A stretch of 64,000 bases of DNA, from positions 62,001-126,000 of the forward strand of contig JASJFT010000110.1 in NCBI GenBank assembly GCA_030770425.1. Direction: 5' to 3'. Origin of the DNA: Darksidea phi (Eukaryota > Ascomycota > Dothideomycetes > Pleosporales > Lentitheciaceae). Position numbers and translations under genes: made by a program. The first letter of the stretch is position 1, and the number at the start of each line of letters is the position of its first letter. A model generated the notes under the pieces. The model searched no databases. It was not told the origin of the DNA and worked only from the letters and a program-made list of their open reading frames with translations. Below are positions 55,346-64,000 of this stretch, piece after piece.

Positions 55346-56561
55346 ATGACCGACAAACACCCATCTCGGAGCTTAGCACGCGAGCAATCACCCGCTCGTC
55401 TCGAGGAATACCACTATATGCAAGAAGCTATATTCGCCGATCTTCCGGACGAACTGATATCCCAGGTGCTTTCCCACATTGTCTTGGATCTCGCTCCTCC
55501 AACATGCACAACGCAGCTACTTCCACTCGGCCTCATGAATCGTTAGTTTTCTCGTGCAGCAGGAGAATTGGTTTACGAAAAGCTACAGTTCCCTATTAAC
55601 GTCCGTTCGACCTCCTTGTTACTAAGGACGCTGCGAACAAAGCCGTAGCTGGGACGTCTCACCAGAGCAGTTTCCTTTCAGTCCTCTATGTATGGTGAAC
55701 AGCATTACGATCCTCAAGAAATCTTCGACATGGCCCCTAGCTTAGGTGTCCCCAATTCTCCGCTCTGTATACATCAACATTGGTCTGACAGGTAATATGT
55801 CGGCCCAAGAGAAGCAGTTCTCGCAATAATGCTGTGCTTAACGTCAAGTATCTCAACCATCGATAAGACCAAGGAAGCTGACGAGCGAAAATCGAATCGA
55901 CTACCTCCTTTAGTTCCTCTTTAGCTAGAGCCGCTTCTACATATATCTCGGCGCCAGGCTTTTGGCTCAATTCAGACATTTCAGCTGTCTGCGCAATCTG
56001 CACATGTGTCTAAGCACGGTCCCGCTGTCCTACGTCTCTTCAATTCTCGGACTACCGTCCCTCCGAGCCCTCGAATACAATACATGGTACTATAAACCTG
56101 AGCTACGGCTCCACCGCCAACTCACGAACGAAACTGCGCAGCAGCCGTTTCTGAGATTCAACATCTACGCTTTTATTTCTCATTATACGATTTCCGTCAG
56201 GACATTGTACAAGCTTTGACCTCTTGCAAGTGATTGAAGTCATTATACATTGGCTTACACCCGGGTGGAGATAATTCTAGCCTCTTCAGCGACAGCTGCC
56301 CAGCTCTACACAAACACTCGCCGCTCATTAGAGAGTTTGCAGATCGTGGAGCTCTCTAGCACGCAATACCAACTATCACCTAACAGCCTGCTCAAAAGTC
56401 TTCGTGATCTCCGCGCCATCCGCATCCTGAAGCTTCCAGTTTACGTCCTCGTTGGCATTAATGACCTTACGACGAGATCTCTTGATCTTTCGGATATGCT
56501 TCCAGCATCCCTTGAACTGTTAGTCGTCAACGTCACTGGACTTCCCCGTGATCACGTGTGA
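55346..56561 (+). pseudogene. F-box-like gene remnant
   Basis: The frame from the ATG at 55346 reads LPDELISQVLSHIVLDLAPP, an F-box-like helix, then LLPLGLMNR followed by TAG at 55544-55546, after which the same frame continues FSRAAGELVYEKLQFPINVR. Further open pieces, in shifting frames, are Leu-rich (FRHFSCLRNLHMCLSTVPLS, SILGLPSLRALEYNTWYY, SPNSLLKSLRDLRAIRILKL, MLPASLELLVVNVTGLPR) as in F-box/LRR proteins. At least three stops and frame changes make it dead as read; the first TAG would be CAG before a C-to-T change. Confidence 0.7.
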
Positions 56562-56799
56562 CAGAGCAACCTGCACAAGTTTCTCTGCAGCTTAGCGGAC
56601 ATAATACCCATTCACTTGCTAGGTCTTCATCGAATCTGCGTCCTTGTCAGGTCATATATACCGTCAGCCGCACCGTTGGATTTCATCGTACAACGGAAAC
56701 GCTTTGCTCAAGTCTACGTTCGGTTCGATTGGGTCGTGAAGCGCTACGGCAACGACAAGGAAAGTGAGTCGCACGTTCCGCGCATGTCATGCGTTTGAT
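56562..56799. other. spacer between F-box relic and repeat copy D
   Basis: May hold the 3' end of the F-box-like relic; frames at 56616-56798 continue Leu-rich reading for a short way. Nothing else is recognised. Confidence 0.35.
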
Positions 56800-57026
56800 G
56801 TCAATCTAACGGATTTGATTTGGATTTGCATAGTGGGAGTCTCTTTGTAAAGTCCGCACGAAACACAGTAGGAGTTTGTCCACAGTAGAGGTGCTATAGC
56901 ACACCTTATACACAATAATAGAACTGTTGAGCTGTACACAGTGACACCGCCAAGGTGATGTTTCGATATCGAACATTGAGGCGACAAGCAATGACATGTG
57001 CTGCCGAACCGGTCAACCTAACAGAT
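56800..57026 (+). repeat. dispersed repeat family, copy D with flanking direct repeats
   Basis: The short form of the family (about 56815-57011), matching copies A-C through GGGAGTCTCTTTGTAAAGTC, CACAGTAGGAGTTTGTCC, CAATAATAGAACTGTTGAGC, CGAACATTGAGGCGACAAGC and GACATGTGCTGCCGAACC. It is bounded by imperfect 15-bp direct repeats, GTCAATCTAACGGAT (56800-56814) and GTCAACCTAACAGAT (57012-57026), which look like a target site duplication with two transitions. Confidence 0.8.
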
Positions 57027-57649
57027 ATAGCCGAATATAAAGCAGAATGAAGACTGCAGAATGCCAGTGGAGCCAGCAGTCAAGAGATGGCATCGCGATT
57101 TCTTCTATGGCCCGACCCTACTCCCCACCCAGATGCGGTGATACTTCAGGAGTATGACATCTTCCCCGGATAAAATCCTCTTGCATTGAAGCATGTATAT
57201 TGACATGTACACATCCATGGGACTATTCGTTCTTTTATGTTCCCATCTCAATCGCGACATGCTACAACTTGCATGGTTCTATTTTCTGTTGGGGTAGAGG
57301 GTTGTTTAAAATAAGGGATGCCCCAGAAGCCTCTTTCTTCATGGCCTGCTGCTGAAGTATTCCAGGGAAACGAACTAGTGTGATGTTTTTGCGAATCAAA
57401 TAGTGTGTCGGGATGTGGTGTCTGTCGAATCGCGTGTCGGAGCATCCTCACCATCATGTCGCCCGCCGCTTGGCATGTCTTGTTGGACCCCACGAGCCCA
57501 CTCTACATCTTACAACAGGGTTAGAATACGAAAGGATAAGCCTCTTTCGCACTAAGTAAAGAACTACATCTTCATATCATGGCCTTATTAACCGATATAA
57601 GAACACAATCTCCGTTCAAAACATCCCCCTGTGTCCGAAGAAACAAAAT
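57027..57649. other. intergenic, 3' flank of the HET gene
   Basis: A minus frame of 81 codons at 57248-57493 has no recognised motif. Otherwise no feature. Confidence 0.4.
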
Positions 57650-59970
57650 TCAAATAACAGTGACCACTCTACGTTGCGTCAAACTTATCCTACCAATTTC
57701 AGGCCTCTTCTTCGTATTTATAAAACAAGCCCCCACTCGACTATACGTATCTTTCTGCCCCGCAATAGCCTGAAGCACCAAACAAAATACCCTATTATGC
57801 CACTGAAACTCGTCAAAGCCCGTCTTCAGCGACTCTTTCCAAGATGCTCTGTATGGTTCCGGATCACTCCGTATACCCCTATGGTACGGATCATGCTGCA
57901 CGCATACAGGCAAGCAAAACCAAGGAGTTTCGGCTAAGGGTTTGAGACCATAAAGGTCGGGCGAGAAGTTGGAAATGTCCTGGGCGTAACGGGTACCATG
58001 TTCTACCAAAAATAGTCCCGAGTCCTCGTGTTCGTCTTCCACCACTGGAAGCAGAGCGCCGGATAAGCACAATGAGGCCTTTGACGTCTTCCCGAATGGA
58101 TGTTCGGCACAGGTTGGCGGGTCCGAAACATCGAGGATATCTAGTAATGGCGATATAGGGATATGACGTGCGTCACACCCGGCTGAAAGAATGCTCATGT
58201 AGCTCACTGGACAGTTGACTGAGGCCCAAGACCAGGATGGCGCCCTCGTAGCTCTGGGCTTTCCGTTAGGAGTCAATGTCGTCGACATCCATAGGATACC
58301 GATGATCAGATCGCCACTCCATAATCCTGCGTGGTAGTTGTCCTTTGCCCTTGCTGAGAATCTTTTAGCAACACCGGCTATAGCGGGCAGCTTGTCATCG
58401 TTGTATGTCAGCTTTCGGGAAGTAGCAGCCATTACCATTCGGTACCAGCAAGTGTAGATATCAATGTCTGACTTGTCAGGTTCGAGGGTGATGGCGTCGT
58501 TGATGATGCAGTGGAGGAGACGATGGTTGTCCGTTGATATGTCTGGAGCATGCGGCATCCCCAACGGGTACTTCTCACTTGTAGACATACTAGCACAACG
58601 CCAGACGAGACGGTTGTTTGTGAAGATCAAGGAACGGCGAGACAGAACCTGTTCTTGCAAAATCCATGCCCTATCGTTCAAGGGTTGTAGAGATTTTGGG
58701 TTGAGGTCTCCTGGGTCGCCACCACTCTCCTCGTCTTTCGTCGGATATCGAGAAATGTGGCACTGTTGTCCAAATAAGAGAAGCGGGCAGGGCCAGAGCA
58801 TAAGGCCAAGACGCTCTTTAAAGCACCCCTCAGTGCTGTCCGCGGATGCGGCAGCAGTGATTGTTAAGATTGAGTTACCGTATACATCACCCATTTTGGG
58901 AGCTTCCTTAGCCCAGTCCTCTTGTGAATCTTGCTCTTGGATGATACACAGCGAATCGATCCAGAGGTACTCTATACCGAGTTCTCTACAGACCTTTACT
59001 GCATCTAAAAATGTCTTTGGCAATTCTTCGTCTTTGATCCTTTGCTGCCGTAGCTTGAGCGTCTTGTCAGTTGTTGTCAATGGTCGATTACTGGGACTTC
59101 CCCAGCAGTGGCTCAGAGTGGCGTAATTGCCTCTTTTATCGGTTCCTGAAACAAGGGAGCAACTACTAGAGCGTTTCTCCCCTACCACAAGCACTCTGGT
59201 AGGTAATGGCGGCGGTAGTTTGTCTTTCCGGTTACATGCCGGATGTGAAGAAGTGCAAATGTCCAACCATGCTTGCATCCTGGAGATACTAGCTTTCGAA
59301 CCTGTATCCATGTCGCTCATTGAAGGAATGCTTGCATCCGGAAGGGCTTGGAAGCCGGCTAGGTCACAGTTGTCAGAGATTGTGAATGTTGTGGCGGCGT
59401 ATACGACACACCGTTCGTAGGGTAACAGATCAGCTGTCCTCCCATTTCGGCAGGCATATTGCCACATTGGATGCTGATTTGAACCTCGTCCACTTGAACA
59501 CCGGTGTATTGAAGCAGCCTTTTCTCTCTTCGGAATTTGAGCCTGATCCAGCCATCCAGGGTAGCTGAATCGAAGCCCGACCTCGCAATCCATTGGTCAT
59601 TTGTTTCCCGGGAGAGGTAACAATTTTGGTCCCACGCTATCAATAGCAGACAGCAGAAATGGCATCCTTCGCGTGCGCTGCTGAATAACGTGCTAACTGT
59701 GTAATGGTGTCGTACGACGATATCGCGGAAGTTGTTTATACCGTTCCAGTATTCAGATGGCAGTTGACCGAGGCTGCGACAAATAGAACAGAGTCTCTCT
59801 CCCTCGCGGGCGTCCAAACTCCAAGGCTGAGTTTTCGGGAACAAATTCGGCTGGCTTCCGTCCCGGCCCACGCAATACCAAGTCCCAGTTTCTATTGTGT
59901 AAGGCCGTCCCCAATTCCAGGGCGCCGGAATCGAAGGTTGAGGTTTGAAAACCGAGTAGGACTGGCCCAT
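57650..59970 (-). CDS. HET domain protein
   Basis: Two exons, 59412-59970 and 57650-59358 (53-bp intron, donor GTGTGT, acceptor ACCTAG; the codon GCC is split), 755 residues. Without the intron two frames overlap, which is what reveals it. HET proteins trigger heterokaryon incompatibility and programmed death in filamentous fungi. Seen: an N-terminal Cys-containing region (LCSICRSLGQL, GCHFCCLLLIAWD), then the HET core: YATLSHCWGS, FLDAVKVCRELGIEYLWIDS and LCIIQEQDSQEDWAKEAPKM, GDVYGNSILTITAAASADST, LNDRAWILQEQVLSRRSLIF. A C-terminal APSWSWASVN follows. The domain is complete and the frame is open, so the gene is probably functional. Its partner specificity cannot be read. Confidence 0.92.
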
Positions 59971-60448
59971 TGAACCGGCAGTAGCTGTTAGACGTGCTCC
60001 ACTCGTATATAATACTCTCGGTAACAGAATTGCCTAAATGCAGTAGAGAAAAGACAGCTACTATGTCCTTCGTATGAGGTAGCGCAAGACGTAATGGCAT
60101 GGAGAAATAGAAAATTGAGCAAAGGCAGCCACGTACTAGATGCACCGACTAGGTAACAGCCACCAAGTCACCTGACGCACCCTTCTAGCCTCAAGCGCTT
60201 GCATATGATCGACGAGGGTTAACAAGAAAAACCGAGGTTTTGTCGTTCTAATACTCATTTTCGACTTGGGCTGCCCTTTTGGTGAGTGCCAGCGTCTTCG
60301 TCAGGACGTTTCAGCCGTATGCACTTCGCTGAGGATTATCCAATAACAACAGCGACAACGAGAATAACATGAACGTAACGCAATAACCAAACGTTAAACA
60401 TTCCCATCTTCATAAGCGCCTCCTCACTCGGACTGTTCCAATCCCGAC
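59971..60448. other. intergenic, no gene seen
   Basis: Promoter side of the HET gene and 3' side of the CBM1 gene. No feature recognised. Confidence 0.4.
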
Positions 60449-61297
60449 CTAGTTATTCGCTGTCTTATCGTTATAATAATGAATCGTCTGATCCGCACAA
60501 CCCGCCGGCGTCTGATACATATAATTGCCCAAGTTGATATACAGCTTCTGCCCCGTGCACACATACCACGCACTGGGATTCGGTCGATTGATCCCACTCA
60601 CACTCCACTGTAAATCATCACCGCCAAACTTAAACGTGCCATACGTATTTTTGGTCTCCGAAAAGGTTACAGCCAGCGACATATTGTTGATGCTGCGGGT
60701 CTCGCTCACGACGGCGTATAGGAATTTTTCGGGCTTCTCGCCGGGACCGCTGATCAGCTGAACGAGTTGTCCAGATACGACTTGTAGCTGACCTGCAGTG
60801 GTGTGAGAGCCGAGCAGTGCGGGGCCGGGAGAGTAGGGCGGTGAGGTTTGGATGTATTTGTGGTAGTTTGGGGCTGTTACGGCGCGGATCCAGAGGTAGC
60901 CGCTTTGGAGGGTTGTGCCGGGGCCGGTGCCGGCGGGAGCGTTGCTGGTGCTGGGAGTGTCTGGGGTTGTTGGGTCGGGTTGGGGTACTGGTTCAGGGTT
61001 GGGCGCTGGGTCAGCGGGGGCGGCGCCGGGTTGGCATTGTGAGTAGTAGTCACTGGGTGGGTGTTAGTTGACTGGAGGTGAAGAGATGGGAGACGGAGGG
61101 AAAAGTACCTGAGTTTGACGCAGCCGGCGCCTGTGGCACATTGGGTGTCACCATTGAAGTTTGATCCACCGCCTACGCTTGAAGTTAGTATGTTGAATTA
61201 GAATTGGGGGGATGAGCATACATTGTTGCCAGTCACCTACAACCGCAGAAGCAGTTCCTGCAAAAAGGGCCAATGCGACCGCGGTAAAGTGATGCAT
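60449..61297 (-). CDS. secreted protein with CBM1 cellulose-binding domain
   Basis: Three exons: 61222-61297, 61109-61172 and 60449-61052, 247 residues. Seen: signal peptide (HHFTAVALALFAGTASA), then a CBM1 module GDWQQCGGGSNFNGDTQCAT, GAGCVKLSDYYSQCQPG with the usual Cys pattern and aromatic Trp/Tyr positions, a Pro-rich linker (PADPAPNPEPVPQPDPTTPD), and a beta-rich C-terminal domain (GYLWIRAVTAPNYHKYIQ, GQLQVVSGQLVQLI, TFKFGGDDLQWSVSGI, SAWYVCTGQKLYINLG). The C-terminal domain matches no glycoside hydrolase I recognise; it may bind or be non-catalytic. Extracellular, plant-polysaccharide related by inference. Confidence 0.9.
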
Positions 61298-62047
61298 TTT
61301 GAACAAGGAGCTCTATGCAAGGTTTGCCGAACAAGTTCGAAATGTTACGACCGAGCCGAGAACGAGAAAATACGGGGTATAGAAGCCACGACTCCATATA
61401 TAGCCTTTGAACCATCCATAGCTGTTAGAACGCAGCGCATGTGATGCGGTGAATTTCGTGTTCTCAATGTATATAAACCGCCGGACCGTGGCAACCGGCA
61501 GAAAGAGCATAGATTAATGACCCGGGGGGCAAGCGAATATAAGCCATCAACGAATAAGAGATGCTCAGCTTTGCATCCCAGGCTTGATTCGAACAAGACT
61601 GGCGGCCTAAATGGAGCTTTCGAGCTTAATAGATTGACGCTGTCGGATGTTGTGCGAGGCTGTCTTTGGGAGGTAGCTCTGCCGGAAGCTTGAGAACGGT
61701 AGGCCAGAAATAGCGATATAGCCTTTTAATTTCGCAGCCGAGAGCGTGGAGATCCGAAGCACTACTCGGGTTCTGGATAAACTAGCGTTCTGTGCGATGT
61801 GATGGGGGTGCTCTGTTCAGGCGTACATGAGTCGTATGAATGGCCATCGGGTTCTCCATAGCCCTCGCAATCCAAATGAGGCTGATTTGAGGAGTCAACG
61901 CGATCTTTCACAAATATTAGTATTCGGTACACCAATTGCATAATACTCACGCTTTCTCATACCCATGTCTACAGGCTCTCTTGCGCGCAGCTCAGCGCAA
62001 AGGACCGCGCCAATTCGTCAAAACACCACATCCCGTAGCACACCACA
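61298..62047. other. intergenic, no gene seen
   Basis: About 750 bp upstream of the CBM1 gene and downstream of CTF8. Only short frames without recognisable motifs; contains the CBM1 gene promoter. Confidence 0.45.
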
Positions 62048-62683
62048 TCAACCACCCCCCTCCGCCAACCCACCAACCGGCTCAGGCCGACTAGAAAAAA
62101 CAATCTTAAACCCCACCACCTCAACAATCTCCAACTCCTCTGGCACCTCACCTACCCTTCCATCTCCCTCCCCTTCCACACCACCCATCTGCGTATCCCC
62201 CACCCTCCTCCTAACAACCGCAAACGGCCTCCCCAACTTCTTCACCTCCCCCGCCATTCTCTGGTTCTCCCCCACGTAAAAATACGCCCTCTTCATCCAC
62301 TTCGTATCGTCCACGCCGTTCGCCTTGGGGTTATACAGCGGAAAAACTAGTTTGCCGACTTGTGTGGTTGGCGAGGAGGGCGTGGGTGGGAAGCGGATGT
62401 CGCCTTGGAGTTCGAGGAGCGCGAGGCCGGTGGGCGTGTGGAGGAGTTGCGGGAGGGGGTTTTCTAGGTTGGATGAGGGGTTTAGAGGGCGGGGGTAGAG
62501 GGGTATTGAGGGCATGGTGGGCGAATTGGTGGGGTTAGGTTGGGTGGGTGGTAAAAGGCTGGTTGGCAGGGGTTGGATAGGTGAAAGGGCTTTAATGGAG
62601 GTTGTTGCGAGTGATGGCCGCTGGAGCGTGTTGAGGTTCAAGCATTTTGGCGGGGCACGCGACGCGACTGATGGTCTGTGCAT
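62048..62683 (-). CDS. CTF8: Ctf8, alternative clamp loader subunit
   Basis: Open frame of 211 codons from an ATG at 62683; an internal ATG at 62515 (MPSIPLYPRP) gives 155 residues and matches the usual N-terminus of fungal Ctf8 better, so the true start is uncertain. Seen: LPQLLHTPTGLALLELQGDI, VGKLVFPLYNP, KWMKRAYFYVGENQRMAGEV, KKLGRPFAVVRRR and ELEIVEVVGFKIVFSSRPEP, the conserved Ctf8 order. Ctf8 with Ctf18 and Dcc1 forms the Ctf18-RFC complex that loads PCNA and supports sister chromatid cohesion. Confidence 0.88.
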   Translation of the reverse strand: MHRPSVASRAPPKCLNLNTLQRPSLATTSIKALSPIQPLPTSLLPPTQPNPTNSPTMPSIPLYPRPLNPSSNLENPLPQLLHTPTGLALLELQGDIRFPPTPSSPTTQVGKLVFPLYNPKANGVDDTKWMKRAYFYVGENQRMAGEVKKLGRPFAVVRRRVGDTQMGGVEGEGDGRVGEVPEELEIVEVVGFKIVFSSRPEPVGGLAEGGG

Positions 62684-62853
62684 AATGGGGTATTGAACGG
62701 TAGAAATTTGTCAAGATATTTGATGTTTCTAAGGAGGATGTATGGTGGGGTTCATGTATTCATTGAAGAGCTTTGTATTGTGCGCAACTAAAAACGAGCC
62801 GCCAAACAACGAAATCTTTCTACTGGACGTCCCATGAATCATCATCAAGACAC

Positions 62854-64000
62854 CTACGCCCTCTTGCCGAAGACCTTGTCATACCCCGTCAATGTAAACC
62901 TAAATCTCACATTATCGTTGTTGTACACCCTCTCAACTGCCTCTTTGATGCCCTTCTCACTAATATCAATCGTCTCCACCCAGCTCTTAATGTTCTGCTT
63001 TGCCGCCAACTCCAACATCTCCTCCATCTCAGGCCTGTTACCGATATGCGAAGCGCCCATGTAGCATCCGTTGGGAGCGAAAACCTGGGCCATAATCTGA
63101 GGTAGCGGCTTGTCGGGGAAGCCAACCATGTGGAAGGTGCCGTTTACTTTCAGAGTGGAGAAGTAATCGGCGAGGTTGAACTTGTCAGTAGCGTCGGCGC
63201 AGTTGAGAATGATGTCAAACTTGAACTTCCAGGCCTCGGCCCAGTTCTCCTTGGTGGTGAGGATGAAGTCCTTTGCGCCGAGCTTGAGAGCGTCGTCTCT
63301 CTTGCTCTCTGAGTGCGAGATGACGTAGGTTTCTGCGCCGAGGGCGTTAGACCAGAGGACACCGAAGTGGCCGAGACCTCCACTGTGCGACCTGTTAAAT
63401 CTTGTCTAGCAAGCTTGTATTTTGATGGTGAGCTTACAGTCCAACAATGGCAACCGTCTTGCCTTTACCGGCTCCTAACCTCTTCAGAGGTGAATATGTG
63501 GTCAAACCAGCGCACAGCATAGGAGCAGCGAGAGCAGTGTCAAGACCGTCCGGGATCTTGAAGGTGAAGTAGTCGTGAGCACGGATGTGGCTGGAGTAAC
63601 CACCCTGGGCCACCGTACCATCTGTATGCTTCGCACCGTATGTGTCAACAGAGTTGGGGCAGTAGTTCTCCTGGTCCGCTTTGCAGTTGTCGCACGTGAG
63701 GTCGGCACTGATCTGAGCACCAACACCAGCGCGATCGCCAACCTTTACGTTCTTGACCTTGGAGCCGACTTTGACGACCTTGCCGATGACCTCGTGGCCT
63801 ACACAGAGCGGAAGCGGAATGTCCTCGCCCCAGCCGCCGGTTATAGTGTGGACGTCGGAGGCGCAGACACCGCAGGCATCGATGGCGATATCAACATCGT
63901 GCTCTTCGAACTTCTTGAGGGGAAGCTGAGAAAGATATTAGAAGCTGCTACAGTCCAGAATATCGACCCAACTCACATCTTTGCGTGTGAACTCGCTCCA
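62854..64000 (-). CDS. zinc-dependent alcohol dehydrogenase (cinnamyl-alcohol/ADH6-like), 5' end cut by window
   Basis: Exons 62854-63382, 63438-63925 and 63977 to beyond 64000; the start lies outside. NADP(H)-preferring aldehyde/alcohol oxidoreductase by family. Seen: DIAIDACGVCASDVHTITGG (catalytic Cys), LCVGHEVIGKVVKVGSKV (catalytic His), CDNCKADQENYC (structural-zinc Cys), GLGGLGHFGVLWSNALGAET (Rossmann; the Leu codon is split by an intron), SESKRDDALKLGAKDFI, TFHMVGFPDKPLPQIM and GASHIGNRPEMEEMLELAAK. Gly-rich nucleotide-binding loop and zinc ligands are all present, so it is probably active. Confidence 0.93.

Noticed and set aside
1..64000. CRISPR array or bacterial-type operon
   Set aside because: Repeats found are tandem minisatellites or dispersed transposon copies without regular spacers; genes have spliceosomal introns.

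Overview
The window is fungal nuclear DNA, most likely from a filamentous ascomycete and plausibly a Pleosporales-type Dothideomycete. The evidence is short (about 48-110 bp) GT..AG introns with CTAAC/CTGAC branch sites, fungus-restricted families (KRE2/MNT1 mannosyltransferase, DUF1996, HET, CBM1, DUF4604) and an AT-rich block with the C-to-T / G-to-A stop-codon signature of repeat-induced point mutation (RIP). The species assignment is inference. I rebuilt intron-exon structures by hand from reading frame and splice consensus.

Layout. 0-22 kb is gene-dense core with housekeeping genes: LSM3 (-), a Ybp2/glomulin-like protein (+), a BTB protein (-), a type I membrane protein (+), a decayed gene near 8-9 kb, a repeat-rich orphan (-), a Cys-rich orphan (-), a Q/S/T-rich putative nuclear protein with a broken C-terminus (-), a small membrane protein (-), a small nuclear-looking coiled-coil protein (-), a DUF4604 protein (-) and a GT15 mannosyltransferase (+). 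22.5-28.5 kb is accessory: a MITE-like element and two tandem cytochrome P450 genes, the first dead and the second apparently intact.

From 27.6 to 38.4 kb lies the most unusual part. It is a single minus-strand NLR/STAND gene (alpha/beta-hydrolase-NACHT) blown apart by nested mobile elements: a complete 5.6-kb Ty1/Copia retrotransposon with matching 240-bp LTRs and an AAGCT target duplication inside the NACHT domain just before the P-loop; a dispersed repeat between Walker A and Walker B; and a Tc1/mariner relic that itself carries a young, un-RIPped solo LTR. Most of this block is RIP-mutated.

38.9-64 kb returns to mostly intact genes: a feruloyl-esterase-C-like secreted enzyme (-), a MITE, a carbamoyl-amino-acid hydrolase/beta-ureidopropionase (+), TRM44 (-), an MFS transporter (+), a DUF1996 secreted protein (+), VTI1 (-), a FAD amine-oxidase-like protein (+), ribosomal protein eL43 (-), a dead F-box-like gene (+), a HET-domain protein (-), a CBM1 secreted protein (-), CTF8 (-) and the 3' part of a zinc alcohol dehydrogenase (-) running off the right edge. 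A dispersed repeat family occurs four times (near 1.4, 29.1, 47.8 and 56.9 kb). Genes are individually transcribed; there is no operon-like logic. The P450s, HET, NLR, F-box and secreted enzymes have the flavour of an accessory, fast-evolving neighbourhood next to conserved housekeeping genes.
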